A stretch of DNA of 64,000 nt from Methanolinea sp. (GTDB lineage: Archaea > Halobacteriota > Methanomicrobia > Methanomicrobiales > Methanospirillaceae). The DNA is taken from NCBI GenBank assembly GCA_025453675.1, contig JALOPW010000017.1, positions 1 to 64,000 on the forward strand, in the 5' to 3' direction. The position numbers were made by a program, and so were the translations under genes. Of the stretch, positions 9,567-18,785 are shown in pieces. Position 1 is the stretch's first letter. Every line of letters starts with the position of its first letter. The notes below the pieces were generated by a model, which did not search any database, was not told where the DNA came from, and saw nothing but the letters and a program-made list of their open reading frames with translations.

Positions 9567-10079
9567 ATGTGGTCGGAGATCATAGGGGAATTTGCCGATT
9601 CCCCTTCCCAGACCAGGGTGGTGAGATTCCTCCTTGAGAACGGTTTCGGGGTCAATGCAGAGGGAAGGATCACCTGCAACAATATCGAGATCCCTGCGAC
9701 GCAGGTGGCCAAGGCGCTTGACACAGACCGGAGAGTGGTGGACACCACCGCGCAGCGCATCCTCTCCCTCCCCCTGCACCGCAATATCTTCACCCATATG
9801 AGGGCCACACCTGACCTCTCCCGGGTGGCCAGGCACCTGGACCTCTCGGTGATGACCATACTCCCTAAGGACGCCAGTGAAAAGGGCATAGTCAGCGCTG
9901 CAGTCCGGATCATCGCAGAAGAGGGACTTTCCATACGCCAGATTTTTGTCACGGATCCCCTCCTCTCCGAGGAACCGAGACTGGTGGTCATTATCGAGGG
10001 AGATTTTTCCCCTTCGGTGATAGAAGGGATCCGCCGGCTCCCACAGGTACGCCAGATCACATTCCAGGGGAGTTCCTGA
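9567..10079 (+). CDS. HTH plus ACT-domain amino-acid-responsive protein
   Basis: A 170-residue protein resembling the archaeal ACT-domain regulator family (COG1707-type). Residues 1-70 form an HTH-like region (SPSQTRVVRFLLENGF, ATQVAKALDTDRRVV). Residues 95-170 look like an ACT fold (ILPKDASEKGIVSAAVRIIA, then RLVVIIEGDFS). ACT domains bind amino acids and adjust regulator or enzyme activity, so a role in amino-acid metabolism is likely but the ligand is unknown. The 3' end overlaps the convergent HD gene by 23 bases. Confidence 0.8.
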   Translation: MWSEIIGEFADSPSQTRVVRFLLENGFGVNAEGRITCNNIEIPATQVAKALDTDRRVVDTTAQRILSLPLHRNIFTHMRATPDLSRVARHLDLSVMTILPKDASEKGIVSAAVRIIAEEGLSIRQIFVTDPLLSEEPRLVVIIEGDFSPSVIEGIRRLPQVRQITFQGSS

Positions 10080-10563
10080 AGAGCTCCATCTCCAGCCAGA
10101 GATGGAAAAGCCGCCGTTTCAGCCTTCGGGGGAGGTTGTGAGAGCGCATCATCCTCTCCTCGATCCGGATGCGACGGGTTCCTGCCACCAGGTTATCTGC
10201 ATTTGCCACCACCCGCTCCTCAAGTGACCGGGGTATACAGTCTATTGGAAGGAGACGGAGTAGGGTGCATTCATCCGCGGTAAGCCCGGCACCCAGGTGA
10301 CACTCCACCACCCTGGCCACCCGTTCAGGTATCCCCCTCCGGCGGCAGAACTCCGCTCCTGCCTGGGCATGGATCAGGCCGTGGGTACTCCCTCTCCCGA
10401 TGTCATGAAGGAGCGCCCCTGCATCCAGGACCTCCCCCTCCATGAGATCTTCCTGCCAGTACTCCTCCGCCAGGTCTCGGACTGCACGGCAGTGTGCTAT
10501 CACCCTCGTGCTGCAGCCGGCCTCCCGCAGCATCGTCTCCCACCGCTGTCGCGGTTCAGGCAT
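10057..10563 (-). CDS. HD-domain hydrolase (TIGR00295-like)
   Basis: A 168-residue HD-superfamily protein. The metal-binding residues are visible in order: H in [10 protein letters not shown], the HD pair in [10 protein letters not shown] in IHAQAG, H in VECHLG, and D in NADNLVAG. The length matches the small archaeal HD family. Members are presumed metal-dependent phosphohydrolases with undefined substrate. The start overlaps the 3' end of tfe by 8 bases, so it is the last gene of the wHTH-trm56-ATP-grasp-tfe operon. It overlaps the ACT gene tail to tail. Confidence 0.85.
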   Translation of the reverse strand: MPEPRQRWETMLREAGCSTRVIAHCRAVRDLAEEYWQEDLMEGEVLDAGALLHDIGRGSTHGLIHAQAGAEFCRRRGIPERVARVVECHLGAGLTADECTLLRLLPIDCIPRSLEERVVANADNLVAGTRRIRIEERMMRSHNLPRRLKRRLFHLWLEMELFRNSPGM

Positions 10564-11068
10564 GCCCGAGGGACTCTTTCATACTCCTGATTCGTTTCTT
10601 CAATGCCCGCAGGAGGATCTCGTTGTCAAAGTGCTCCAGTCCCAGGTCGCAGGAAGGGCACTGGAACTGGCAGTCCATGGCCTGGCTGAACGTGAACATG
10701 AACCCGCAAGATTTGCAGATATAAAAGTCGTTCTCCTCCTCGTACCTCTCCCGGGCCTCGAGCTTCTCAAGTATGATCTCCATGTCGTCGGCGATCACAT
10801 CATACACCCTGTCGATCCGCAGGTGCCAGAGATACGTGAGCCATCCGGTCTCGTTATTCTTGATCCTGCGGTACTCGGCGAGCCTCTTTTCATAGAGTGT
10901 GTAGAGCGTGTGCCTGACCGAGTTGAGGTTGATACCGGTCTGGGCGGCCAGTTCCTCGTCCGAGTACTCTCCCTCCCGGGGGAAGCTCTCAAGGAGAGAG
11001 ATGCCCTCCTCTCCTATCAGGCGGGCGAGATATGCACGTATTGGGGTATTTGCGAGTATCTCTTCCAT
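10556..11068 (-). CDS. tfe: Transcription factor E, alpha subunit
   Basis: TFE is the archaeal homologue of TFIIE-alpha. It joins the RNA polymerase pre-initiation complex and aids promoter melting. The 170 residues contain an N-terminal extended winged helix (about 1-90, with [20 protein letters not shown]), a coiled linker rich in Glu and Arg ([14 protein letters not shown]), and a C-terminal zinc ribbon with two Cys pairs (CKSCG and CPSCD). Length and order match the family. It sits 7 bases after the ATP-grasp stop-to-start gap region and overlaps the HD gene. Confidence 0.96.
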   Translation of the reverse strand: MEEILANTPIRAYLARLIGEEGISLLESFPREGEYSDEELAAQTGINLNSVRHTLYTLYEKRLAEYRRIKNNETGWLTYLWHLRIDRVYDVIADDMEIILEKLEARERYEEENDFYICKSCGFMFTFSQAMDCQFQCPSCDLGLEHFDNEILLRALKKRIRSMKESLGHA

Positions 11069-11075
11069 AGGACCT

Positions 11076-12152
11076 TCAACCCATATATTGTCGGACCCTC
11101 TTCATATGTGTATCCAGCACGTTCATAGCCTCGTCCTCGCTCTCACCCCATCCATACACGCTGACCATTGCCTGACCCTCCTCGAAGAAAGAACCCGGCC
11201 ATGGGATATCTGCCACAGCGGGGGAGAGGGATGACAGGTCTTCCCTCACCACCGTATCACGATCCGCAAAGAGTATTCTGCGTATCGCGTACCTGGAAGC
11301 CTGGAGCCGGCCTTTCGGGAGTGCTCCATGGCAGGCCCGGTCATGAAGGGAGAAGAGGTTCGTGCCGGTTGCAGCCTCCACGGTATCAAGGGTGGCCTGG
11401 AACCTTGGGTTCACTTCAATGGCCCAGGGCTCCTTTCCAAGGACAAAGTCGATCCCCAGGGTTCCCCGGCAGCCCGATGCTCCGGCAATCCTCTCTGCCA
11501 TCCCTCTCATCATCTCGCCGCCGGGGTGATCAAGGGGAGTGACTGACCCACAGAACCCGAAATGCGCACCCTCTTCTCCACGGAGGATCTGCCGGTTCGA
11601 GGCGATTGCCCGGGCACCACCCGACCCGTCGGCTACGCAACAGACTGATGCAGCCATGCCGGTTACCACCTCCTGGGTGAGGCACGGGGGATGGTCAAAG
11701 GTCTCGAGCCAGCGCTCAAGTTCCGCATCATTCCGGATCACCATGTTACGCCACCCACCAGAACCTGTCCGGGGTTTGATCATCGCCGGATAGCATCCGG
11801 GCCCCAGGATCTTCGGGGCAGGTATACCAAGGGATTCAAAAAATTCCTGGGTGAGGAGCTTATCCATGAAACGCATGGCCCGGTCAGGAGATGTCCCCAG
11901 TACCGGGGTGCGCCCGGAGAAAAGTTCTGCACCGGAGGTCGGGACCAGCCAGTCCACGTGGTGACGGCTGCACATCTCCTGAATAGCACCGGGAAGATCC
12001 GCGAGGTCCTCGAACCGTTCGCGGTCGCGAGTGTACCAGGAGAGATCCTGGTCGCAGAAGTGGTCCACTGCATACACTTCGTACCCTGCAAGGTGAGCAG
12101 ACCGGGCCACGTGACGGGTGGCAAATCCGCAGACGAGGACCGGGACGTTCAT
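11076..12152 (-). CDS. ATP-grasp ligase of unknown substrate
   Basis: A 358-residue ATP-grasp protein of the archaeal COG2232-like group related to biotin carboxylase. An N-terminal Rossmann-like pre-ATP-grasp region ([19 protein letters not shown]) is followed by the ATP-grasp core, with the nucleotide-binding lysine in [13 protein letters not shown]. Metal-ligand residues lie in [19 protein letters not shown]. Such enzymes join a carboxylate to an amine or thiol through an acylphosphate. The substrate is unknown here. The start overlaps the trm56 stop by 4 bases, showing translational coupling. Context with tfe and trm56 does not reveal a pathway. Confidence 0.85.
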   Translation of the reverse strand: MNVPVLVCGFATRHVARSAHLAGYEVYAVDHFCDQDLSWYTRDRERFEDLADLPGAIQEMCSRHHVDWLVPTSGAELFSGRTPVLGTSPDRAMRFMDKLLTQEFFESLGIPAPKILGPGCYPAMIKPRTGSGGWRNMVIRNDAELERWLETFDHPPCLTQEVVTGMAASVCCVADGSGGARAIASNRQILRGEEGAHFGFCGSVTPLDHPGGEMMRGMAERIAGASGCRGTLGIDFVLGKEPWAIEVNPRFQATLDTVEAATGTNLFSLHDRACHGALPKGRLQASRYAIRRILFADRDTVVREDLSSLSPAVADIPWPGSFFEEGQAMVSVYGWGESEDEAMNVLDTHMKRVRQYMG

Positions 12153-12673
12153 CGCTCCTCGGTGACTTTTCCATCCGGAGAGGGGATGACCCGGATACTT
12201 GCGCCGGGGAATTCGAGGTCAAGCTCCCGGCCCTGGAAGAGGCGGTCCAGGAAGACGGCGAGGCTCCCTATCTCTGAGTGAGGCTGCCCTGTCACGGAAA
12301 TGTTGTAATCGGCCAGGCCATAGACCTCGCCCGGGACCTTCTCTGCCCCCACCACCACCAGGAGGCGGTCTATTCCCTGCAACTCGGCCTCATGACGTTT
12401 CAGGCCCTCTCCATACATGGTCAGGTGCACTACAGACCCCCCTGCGCCCTTCCAATCCTTTATACACCGTTTCCAGGAGACCTGGTCCTGCACCATGAAA
12501 TCCCCCCCCCACCTGGAGACCACGTCACGGACACTCGATACCACCCCTGAATCGCGAGCAGCAAGGTACATCCCCCGGGCACCGAGCGCACGGGCTGTGA
12601 GACCGACGTGGGTGGTCACCCGCTGGTCCCTTTCGGGCCGGTGGCCGATGCGGAGGACAAAGACTTCAGTCAT
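12149..12673 (-). CDS. trm56: tRNA (cytidine-56-2'-O)-methyltransferase
   Basis: Trm56 methylates the 2'-OH of C56 in the T loop of archaeal tRNAs using S-adenosylmethionine. The 174-residue protein carries the family N-terminus [15 protein letters not shown] and the SPOUT knot segments ([20 protein letters not shown] and the following [19 protein letters not shown]). Length matches the family. It overlaps the upstream winged-helix gene by 8 bases and the downstream ATP-grasp gene by 4 bases, so all three are co-translated. Confidence 0.95.
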   Translation of the reverse strand: MTEVFVLRIGHRPERDQRVTTHVGLTARALGARGMYLAARDSGVVSSVRDVVSRWGGDFMVQDQVSWKRCIKDWKGAGGSVVHLTMYGEGLKRHEAELQGIDRLLVVVGAEKVPGEVYGLADYNISVTGQPHSEIGSLAVFLDRLFQGRELDLEFPGASIRVIPSPDGKVTEER

Positions 12674-13103
12674 CCTTCTGCTCCCTCTCGTATTTCGGGC
12701 GAATCACCCCTCCAACGATTGAGAATGGGCACCGCGGGTCAAACCGGGCCTGGCACCGCAACAGCATCTCATTGATGGAGAGTACACGAATCCCTTCGGG
12801 TCTGCGCTCCAGGAGCATGGCCCTCTCCAGCCTCACTACCGACTCGCGCAGCTCCTGCGGAGTGCAGCGCAGGAGTGCGACGAGTGCCTGCTCGTCCCTC
12901 TCCGGGCTCCCGGCCAGCATATGATAGACTTGCCAGTCCAGCTCTTCTTCTTTCATATCCTGATGCTGCGTAAGGTATAGTGCAAAGAGGAGATAATGCT
13001 CGTGCCTGATGTGAGTGTCGTGTCCCCCCCCGGTATGCCCGTAATTCAGGAACGACAGCCCGATATTCCAGGGGGACAGAGTTGGAAAATGATTCCATTC
13101 CAC
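12666..13103 (-). CDS. Winged-helix protein, conserved archaeal, unknown
   Basis: A 145-residue protein that probably folds as a winged helix in its middle ([34 protein letters not shown]). It ends in a Cys-containing tail ([19 protein letters not shown]). I recognise no named family. It heads the operon with trm56, ATP-grasp, tfe and HD genes, which suggests a housekeeping information-processing role rather than a local repressor. The first 25-30 residues are low-similarity in look, so the true start may be internal. The ATG at 13103 is the longest choice. Confidence 0.7.
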   Translation of the reverse strand: MEWNHFPTLSPWNIGLSFLNYGHTGGGHDTHIRHEHYLLFALYLTQHQDMKEEELDWQVYHMLAGSPERDEQALVALLRCTPQELRESVVRLERAMLLERRPEGIRVLSINEMLLRCQARFDPRCPFSIVGGVIRPKYEREQKDD

Positions 13104-13139
13104 TAGTTATAAGCCAGTGCCCGGCCTCTCTCTTCACGT

Positions 13140-13550
13140 ATGACAGACCAGGAGAAGGTCCCCACCTACAGGGAGCTCGCAGAGATCGCAGAGCATCTCC
13201 TTGAGCGGACCGAAGAGGACGAGACCCTCCTTGCCAGAGAACTCGACACCCTGGATCCCGGCATCCGCCGTGAGCTCCTTGTGTCAGACTTCCTGAATGC
13301 CTACCAGTCCTATTACTATTACTTCCGGAATGCCCCCGGTGACCTGGAGAGAGAGCGGCTGATCCTCCAGCCGGCGTCTGCGCTGGTGCAGGGAGTGATG
13401 ATCGCAGAGATCGAACTCCTGGAGATCATCTTCCGGGTCGAAGATGACCAGGCGGTGATGAGTGTCAGCGACGGTGACCATATACTGGTCAATTACCGGG
13501 GCAGGGACGCATACCGCAGGGCGCTCCGTTTCATCGACGAGGCACTTTAA
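13140..13550 (+). CDS. Conserved hypothetical protein
   Basis: A 136-residue soluble, acidic, mostly helical protein (TYRELAEIAEHLLERTEEDETLLAREL) with a Tyr-rich patch (NAYQSYYYYFRNAP). A beta-rich end reads VEDDQAVMSVSDGDHILVNY. No family is recognised. It starts 36 bases from the divergent wHTH gene and ends 11 bases before the convergent UPF0280 gene. Codon usage resembles its neighbours, so I regard it as real. Confidence 0.75.
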   Translation: MTDQEKVPTYRELAEIAEHLLERTEEDETLLARELDTLDPGIRRELLVSDFLNAYQSYYYYFRNAPGDLERERLILQPASALVQGVMIAEIELLEIIFRVEDDQAVMSVSDGDHILVNYRGRDAYRRALRFIDEAL

Positions 13551-13561
13551 ACATATGGTCT

Positions 13562-14272
13562 TCACCAGGGACCTCCTGTCACCAGGTCGCGGTCCACCCT
13601 CGCCTTCACGAGGGGCGGCAGGCGCCCGAACGCGCTGGTCCACTCCCCCTCCACCACAAAGACCCCTTCCACCTCCCCCCATGGCACCCGGTCGATGATA
13701 CCGGTATCGTCCCGGGAGATACAGTTGCAGATAGCGGTAGCCCATGCATCCGCTAGGGCGGGATCCGGGGAGAACACGGTGACAGCGTCGGCAGTGCCGA
13801 ATGAGAGCGAGGGTCCGACAGTGGCGGACGAGGTGCATATGCCCCGAGGCTCCTCCTGTGGGGGCACCTCGAACGCAAGGAGATCGCTATGAGGTGACAA
13901 TCCGGCATGGATCCCCACCCGCAGCATGCGATCCGAGCAAATGACGATATCCCCTCCATTGTCGATCACGGCCAGGGATGCGCCCCTGCGGGTCATGGAT
14001 TCCACCCCTGCCCAGGCGATGGCCCCGGCCACCGCGGCCATGGGTCCGACCCCTGCTGACTGACCCGCTGCAGCCATCCTGTTCACGATGGAGCTGCCTG
14101 AAATGACAGGGTATGGTTCGAGAGTGGTGCAAAAGAAGGGGTCGATTGCCAGGTGGTGCTCGAGTTCCTGCCTGGCCTGCATCATCCCCTCCCTGGCAGC
14201 CTGGATGTGGTCTTCCTCCTCTGCCAGGATGGTAGCGATAGTCTCACGGAAATGGAACCGCCGCCTGATCAT
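13562..14272 (-). CDS. UPF0280 family protein (ApbE-like fold)
   Basis: A 236-residue member of the UPF0280 / COG2122 family, which is distantly related to the flavin transferase ApbE and common in methanogens. Family features visible are SSIVNRMAAAGQSAGVGPMAAVAGAIA, the ASLAVIDNGGDIVI segment (ApbE-like Gly-Gly-Asp), and CTSSATVGPSLSFG with DAVTVFSP near the end. No flavinylation substrate is coded nearby. The exact reaction is not established. It is convergent with the hypothetical gene at 13140. Confidence 0.88.
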   Translation of the reverse strand: MIRRRFHFRETIATILAEEEDHIQAAREGMMQARQELEHHLAIDPFFCTTLEPYPVISGSSIVNRMAAAGQSAGVGPMAAVAGAIAWAGVESMTRRGASLAVIDNGGDIVICSDRMLRVGIHAGLSPHSDLLAFEVPPQEEPRGICTSSATVGPSLSFGTADAVTVFSPDPALADAWATAICNCISRDDTGIIDRVPWGEVEGVFVVEGEWTSAFGRLPPLVKARVDRDLVTGGPW

Positions 14273-14355
14273 GAGGAAGAGTAGCGGCGGGAATGGTGAA
14301 AAATGGCATGGTCATCCATTCCTCCCGCCTCATCAGCTTTTTATAGCCGCATATC

Positions 14356-15678
14356 ATGCGATCTTCTGAAGCAATGGTACATCAGAGACCTCCGGGTCAC
14401 CGCAGACGAACAGGAGGCTGCCACCCCACGCCGACCTTTCTGGTGACCGTGCAGGTGAGCAGCCGGCGGGTACGGGAGTGCCTTGCAAGGCTTGCCGATA
14501 CGTTCAGCCTGACCACTCGCGAGCGCCATGAACCACATATCACACTGTGCGGACCATTCACCCTGGCTCCCGGAAACGACCCTGTCTCCCTCATCGACAA
14601 TCACCATGCGTTCCTGGGGAAATTTCCGTCTCTCATGGCCGAACTGGGGGATCTCCTCATGCTCAGGGGGAGGAGAGGCTGGGCAGTGGTCTTCCAGGCT
14701 CACCTTGACGAGCACCTGGCGCGGCTCGCGACGCACATCCGGGAGATCCTGGCCCCTCAGTTCCGTGCCTGCTCCTGGATAGACCGTCTGCCGGGGCAAC
14801 GCATCTTTCATGTCAGTATCGGATTCGGTTTGCGCCATGAAAGGGCCCGGAAACTCCTCGAATCTCTGGGGGATATCCCACCCCGTACTGCAGGCCATCA
14901 CGGCATATGCCGACTGGCTGATACCTGTGCTGAATCCTATCGCCTCGTAGTGATCAGGAGAGGGACCCTTTGGAAAGCGTATGACTTTCCCAGGAAAACG
15001 TGGCTTACCCGGGGGGAGGTCTTCAGGAAGCAGGAATGGGAAAAGACCCTGGCAGCATTCCGGAAGCAGGAGGGGTTCCAGCTTGATGAGCCGGGCTTCA
15101 TGGCGGGAGATGCCACCTTCGTCATCTCCGACCTCCACCTGGGACATGCCAATGTCATCATCTACACCTCGCGGCCGTTCTCTGATGTAAAGACCATGGA
15201 CAATGTGCTCATCCGCAACTGGAATTTCCGGGTGAAACCCACAGATACCGTCTATTTTTTAGGAGACCTGCGGCACGGGCAGCACGCAAAGACAGCATCT
15301 CACTACCTCTCGCTGCTGCAGGGTTCCCTCTATCGCGTGTCCGGGAGCCATGACGAGGGGATCGAGGGATCGGCCAGGAGCATGGAGACATCCTGCAGGG
15401 ACCAGCGCTTCCTGATGGTGCATGATCCAGAGGATGCACCACCGGATTACACGGGTTTTGTAATCCACGGTCAGCTGCAGAACAATCAGGTGCGGGAGTT
15501 CCCGTTTCTGGACATGCCAGGAAGGCGGGTGAACGTGAGTGCGGAGATGGTGGGGTACGTGCCGCTCTGCCTCGATGAACTGATGGATATTATCGAGTCG
15601 GCACCCCCAGGTGCCCGGTTCCCCACGCTGGCTGATGCAAGGAGAGCTCTTTGCCGGAAGGAGGGCCAGCATACCTGA
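14356..15678 (+). CDS. 2H phosphoesterase-metallophosphoesterase fusion
   Basis: A 440-residue two-domain protein. Residues about 25-200 are a 2H phosphoesterase (2'-5' RNA ligase-like) domain with both catalytic His motifs, PHITL and FHVSIG. Residues about 250-430 are a calcineurin-like metallophosphoesterase: VISDLHLGHANVI and FLGDLRHGQ are in place. The usual GNHD reads GSHD, and the usual HGH-x-H reads HGQLQNN, so two late metal-site motifs are altered. The fusion suggests processing of RNA ends or cyclic phosphates, but the second site may be weakened. The first 25 residues are basic and may not be translated. Confidence 0.82.
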   Translation: MRSSEAMVHQRPPGHRRRTGGCHPTPTFLVTVQVSSRRVRECLARLADTFSLTTRERHEPHITLCGPFTLAPGNDPVSLIDNHHAFLGKFPSLMAELGDLLMLRGRRGWAVVFQAHLDEHLARLATHIREILAPQFRACSWIDRLPGQRIFHVSIGFGLRHERARKLLESLGDIPPRTAGHHGICRLADTCAESYRLVVIRRGTLWKAYDFPRKTWLTRGEVFRKQEWEKTLAAFRKQEGFQLDEPGFMAGDATFVISDLHLGHANVIIYTSRPFSDVKTMDNVLIRNWNFRVKPTDTVYFLGDLRHGQHAKTASHYLSLLQGSLYRVSGSHDEGIEGSARSMETSCRDQRFLMVHDPEDAPPDYTGFVIHGQLQNNQVREFPFLDMPGRRVNVSAEMVGYVPLCLDELMDIIESAPPGARFPTLADARRALCRKEGQHT

Positions 15679-15713
15679 CCCTGATTGCGAACCGTGGAAA
15701 GGGGGGGTCACCC

Positions 15714-16115
15714 CTAGCCTTCAATCCTTCGTGAAAGGGCCCGGTGAGGGCATATCTCGATGCATCGACCGCAGAGGACACACCGTTTTGCATCCATGCG
15801 CAGCCGGGACTCTTCGTCAAAGGAGAATACTTCCTGGGGGCATATGCTGATGCAGGCCCCGCAATCCACGCATTCACTCTCGTCGAGGCTGATCTCCTCT
15901 TCAAGGATACGAACTGAAGCCCCGAGGTCTGCCAGTTTATCCTTGACAATCCTGCAGGACTCGTCAGGAATATCGATGAGCGCCTCTCCTTCAGAAGAGT
16001 CGATAAGGGCACGTTCAACATTCACCAGCACCCCGGTATCGCGCACCACCTGGGCAATGATGGGTTTTTTCCCTTCTTTTCTCGAGAACGTGACCAGGAG
16101 CTTCATTTCAGCCAC
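15714..16115 (-). CDS. NIL-domain double [4Fe-4S] ferredoxin
   Basis: A 133-residue protein. Residues 1-75 form a NIL domain (ACT-like, LLVTFSRKEGKKPIIAQVV). The rest is a two-cluster ferredoxin with CVDCGACISICP and CVLCGRCIEICP. It corresponds to the MA1822-type protein of Methanosarcina, which genetic work links with DUF39 proteins in making homocysteine from aspartate semialdehyde, probably as the electron donor for sulfide transfer. It overlaps the upstream sulfurtransferase gene by 13 bases, which supports a stoichiometric partner. Confidence 0.92.
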   Translation of the reverse strand: MAEMKLLVTFSRKEGKKPIIAQVVRDTGVLVNVERALIDSSEGEALIDIPDESCRIVKDKLADLGASVRILEEEISLDESECVDCGACISICPQEVFSFDEESRLRMDAKRCVLCGRCIEICPHRALSRRIEG

Positions 16116-17611
16116 CTCCCGCCGAAGAGCTTGCCGAGGTCCATGGCCGTGAGCATCCCCACCACCCGGTACTCCCTGTCCACGACCGGGAGAGCACTGA
16201 TATTATGCTTCTCGAGCTTCTGCACCGCGATATCCACCGGTTCATCCGCAGTGGTGGTGACCACCTTGCGTCGCATGATGTCCTTCACGTGGGTACCTTT
16301 GCCCGGGTTCACTACGGCCTTTGAGATGTCGTAGGTGGTGACGATCCCCACCAGCACCCCGTTTCCGTTGATCACCGGGAGGTGGTTGGTCTCCCCTTTC
16401 AGAAGCTTCCTGGCGGCATCCCTTATGGGTTCATCCTCAGAGATAGTGATCACCCTGCGGTCCATGATCTCGAGCACCCTCGGGCCCTGTACGGTCTCCC
16501 TCATGGGACCTGCTCTCTTGGTGGGATCGATCCGCCTGGTAGGGAGGCAGACGGCCATCTTCCCCCCCTCAATCCACTCCTTCAGTTCAGATGCCACCTT
16601 CCGTGCCCTGCGGAGGCTGGAGAGGGAGGAGGTACGCACCTCCTCCCCCTTAATCTCGAGGTGCCCTGACTTGAGCATTGCATAATTCACCCTTTCAATG
16701 GCCGGCCGGTCCCGTGCCGGTACCCCGTAATCGATGATATCCACCCAGATGTCCTCGTCCCTGACCGCGGTGCTCCTCACCGTCTCCAGGTCGAGCACGG
16801 GGATGGGGATGCCCAAGCCCACATAGAGCGTCACCCCGTACCCGGTCATCGTGGCTGCCCGTATATACTCGGTGTTCATCTCCTTCATGTCGCCGGTGAC
16901 CATAAGGGTGCCAAAACCTGCCCCCGGGGAGGCCTGGGTCCCCTCACCAATGACCATCCCTTCCGCACCGCCGATGAAGCAGGGGACACCAGACCCAATA
17001 AGCCTGAACCTGGGATCGTTCGAGATGGGATTGAGGAGTCCTGAACCTGAATAACTCACATTCCCGCAGGAGGGGAGGAGCATTCCCATGTAGGTGTGCA
17101 GCACCCGGTCAGTGGAATTACTGGCTGCGTTGTACCGCTGGTAGCCATTCCTTGGGTTGCACATAATGGCCTGGTTGAGGTTCTCCAGAAGGAGCTCTGT
17201 GGTGAGAGTCCTCCGGGGGTAACAGTCTGTCCCCCGCGATATTGCCCGGAGCTCAACCGCTTTTCCCGCGATGAGATCCTCCATCACGTGGGCCCCACCG
17301 TACTGGTCCTCCCTCGTGGTGGATTGCTGGGTGGCCCCGATATACGCGTCCACCGCGGCAAGTCCCGCGTATGCCTCTACGTCGTTTAACCAGACCCGCT
17401 CCATCCGTATAGGGGGATCCGCATGCCCGAAGTTGAAGAAACCGCCCGAGGAGCACATGGCCCCGAATGTCCCGGTGGTCACCACGTCCACTTCGGCGAG
17501 CGCCCCCTCTTCACCGAGTTCGGCGACGAGGGCAGGCATCTCCTCGGCGGTGACCACCCGGGCATTCCCATCGCGAATCCGCTCGTTGATCTGATGGAGG
17601 GTCTTCTGCAT
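16103..17611 (-). CDS. L-aspartate semialdehyde sulfurtransferase (DUF39 + CBS)
   Basis: A 502-residue MA1821-type enzyme of homocysteine biosynthesis in methanogens that lack the O-acylhomoserine route. Residues about 1-360 are the HcyS/DUF39 domain with the conserved cysteine in MCSSGGFFNFGHADPP, which is thought to carry the transferred sulfur. Residues about 375-500 hold two CBS domains (VITISEDEPIRDAARKLL and VVTTTADEPVDIAVQKLE), which probably sense an adenosyl ligand. The NIL-ferredoxin partner follows with overlap. A TATA-like TTTAAATATT lies 20-30 bases upstream of the ATG. Confidence 0.93.
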   Translation of the reverse strand: MQKTLHQINERIRDGNARVVTAEEMPALVAELGEEGALAEVDVVTTGTFGAMCSSGGFFNFGHADPPIRMERVWLNDVEAYAGLAAVDAYIGATQQSTTREDQYGGAHVMEDLIAGKAVELRAISRGTDCYPRRTLTTELLLENLNQAIMCNPRNGYQRYNAASNSTDRVLHTYMGMLLPSCGNVSYSGSGLLNPISNDPRFRLIGSGVPCFIGGAEGMVIGEGTQASPGAGFGTLMVTGDMKEMNTEYIRAATMTGYGVTLYVGLGIPIPVLDLETVRSTAVRDEDIWVDIIDYGVPARDRPAIERVNYAMLKSGHLEIKGEEVRTSSLSSLRRARKVASELKEWIEGGKMAVCLPTRRIDPTKRAGPMRETVQGPRVLEIMDRRVITISEDEPIRDAARKLLKGETNHLPVINGNGVLVGIVTTYDISKAVVNPGKGTHVKDIMRRKVVTTTADEPVDIAVQKLEKHNISALPVVDREYRVVGMLTAMDLGKLFGGRWLK

Positions 17612-17630
17612 ACTACAATATTCTATAAAG

Positions 17631-17640
17631 AATATTTAAA
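17631..17640 (-). promoter_or_regulatory. TATA box for the sulfurtransferase operon
   Basis: Read on the minus strand this is TTTAAATATT, 20-30 bases upstream of the ATG at 17611. That spacing fits a leaderless or very short leader archaeal transcript. Confidence 0.5.
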
Positions 17641-17660
17641 GATGTTTCGTATTACTCAAG

Positions 17661-17670
17661 GTAATATATG
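17661..17670 (+). promoter_or_regulatory. TATA-like element for the NIF3-like gene
   Basis: GTAATATATG lies 32-41 bases upstream of the ATG at 17702 in the short AT-rich gap shared by two divergent genes. Confidence 0.4.
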
Positions 17671-17701
17671 ATTAATAAGGCAGGCCACTGATATAACTGG
17701 C

Positions 17702-18430
17702 ATGGAGATCGGGGAGTTCATTCGTATCATGGAGGGGCTGGCACCTCCGGAACTCGCGGAAGAGTGGGATTCCGAAAAGATTGGCCTCGTAGTCGAGGGA
17801 AACGAACACCTGGAACATATCTGCTGTGCGCTGGACGCCACCCGGGCAACGGTCAGGGAGGCGGTCTCACAACGGGCTGAAATGCTGGTGGTTCACCACA
17901 CGCCCTTATGGACACCGGTCACCGCGTTCCGGGGCCCCCTGGCCACCCTGCTCCGGGAGGTGCTCGTCACAAAGATGAACATCTACGTGCTGCATACCAA
18001 CTTCGACCATGCCCCTGGAGGAGTGAACGATATCCTTGCCGGAATCCTGGGGCTGAAAGAGCCCAAATCCCTCTCCCTGGGGGTGGTGGGGGAATGCACA
18101 ATCGGTCTCCAGGAGATTGCAGACAGGCTGAGCAGCCCACTATGGGTATGGGGGAGGCCCACGCTCCCGGGGACACTTGCGGTGGTGGGAGGATCCGGAT
18201 TCTCTCCCGAACTCATCGAAGAAGCGGCAGATGCGGGAGCCGCCTCTTTCCTCTCCTCCGAAGTGAGACATTCGGTCGCCCGGAACTCCCCTCTCCCCCT
18301 GGTGGAGGCGACGCACTATGCCCTGGAAGCCCCTGCCATGAGGATGCTTGCGCAGAGGATGGGCTGGACGTATATTGAAGATCTCCCGCTGCTGCAGACA
18401 TGGACGCCAAGGAATTCTGGAAGCGACTGA
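17702..18430 (+). CDS. NIF3-like dinuclear metal-site protein (DUF34)
   Basis: A 242-residue protein of the NIF3/DUF34 family, whose members bind two metal ions. Ligand motifs seen are VVHHTPLW (the HH pair), LHTNFDHAPGGVND (H, D) and, near the end, VEATHYALEAP (H, E). A family role in metal or cofactor homeostasis, possibly as a GTP cyclohydrolase-like hydrolase, has been proposed but is unsettled. The length matches the short archaeal form without the inserted PII-like domain. It overlaps the next gene by 31 bases. Confidence 0.9.
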   Translation: MEIGEFIRIMEGLAPPELAEEWDSEKIGLVVEGNEHLEHICCALDATRATVREAVSQRAEMLVVHHTPLWTPVTAFRGPLATLLREVLVTKMNIYVLHTNFDHAPGGVNDILAGILGLKEPKSLSLGVVGECTIGLQEIADRLSSPLWVWGRPTLPGTLAVVGGSGFSPELIEEAADAGAASFLSSEVRHSVARNSPLPLVEATHYALEAPAMRMLAQRMGWTYIEDLPLLQTWTPRNSGSD

Positions 18431-18729
18431 AGGAGGAGGGGTGCCTCTCCCCCGGCCTCTTGGATGAATTCATCCAAATCTACGGAGATCGGGGACAAAA
18501 AGCCCTCCAGGCCCTGGAGAAAAGGATGGTCAGGAGGTACCTGGATTTTGTGGTAGTGGTTGGCGCTTCTCATGAATACGTCGTGGAGGAGGACTTCTGC
18601 ACCTGCCAGGACTTCATGTATCGTGGGAAATGCTGCTGGCACCTCCTCGCAGCCCGCCTGGCCAGCGTGTGCGGCGGTTACGAGACCTGTGATCGGTGGT
18701 ACCAGGATTCATGGACCGGGGACAGGTAA
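18400..18729 (+). CDS. SWIM zinc-finger protein
   Basis: A 109-residue protein. The C-terminal half has the SWIM signature C-x-C-xn-C-x-H in FCTCQDFMYRGKCCWHLLAA. The N-terminal half is helical and highly charged (WKRLKEEGCL, LQALEKRMVRRYLDFVV). SWIM domains bind zinc and mediate DNA or protein contacts. In archaea they occur as short stand-alone proteins of unknown function. It starts inside the end of the NIF3-like gene and lies just upstream of alaS, so the three may be co-transcribed. Confidence 0.85.
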   Translation: MDAKEFWKRLKEEGCLSPGLLDEFIQIYGDRGQKALQALEKRMVRRYLDFVVVVGASHEYVVEEDFCTCQDFMYRGKCCWHLLAARLASVCGGYETCDRWYQDSWTGDR

Positions 18730-18785
18730 GGGAATCCAACAATTTTTATCGTTAAAAACCGAATAAATTGAGAACACGTGGTTTT

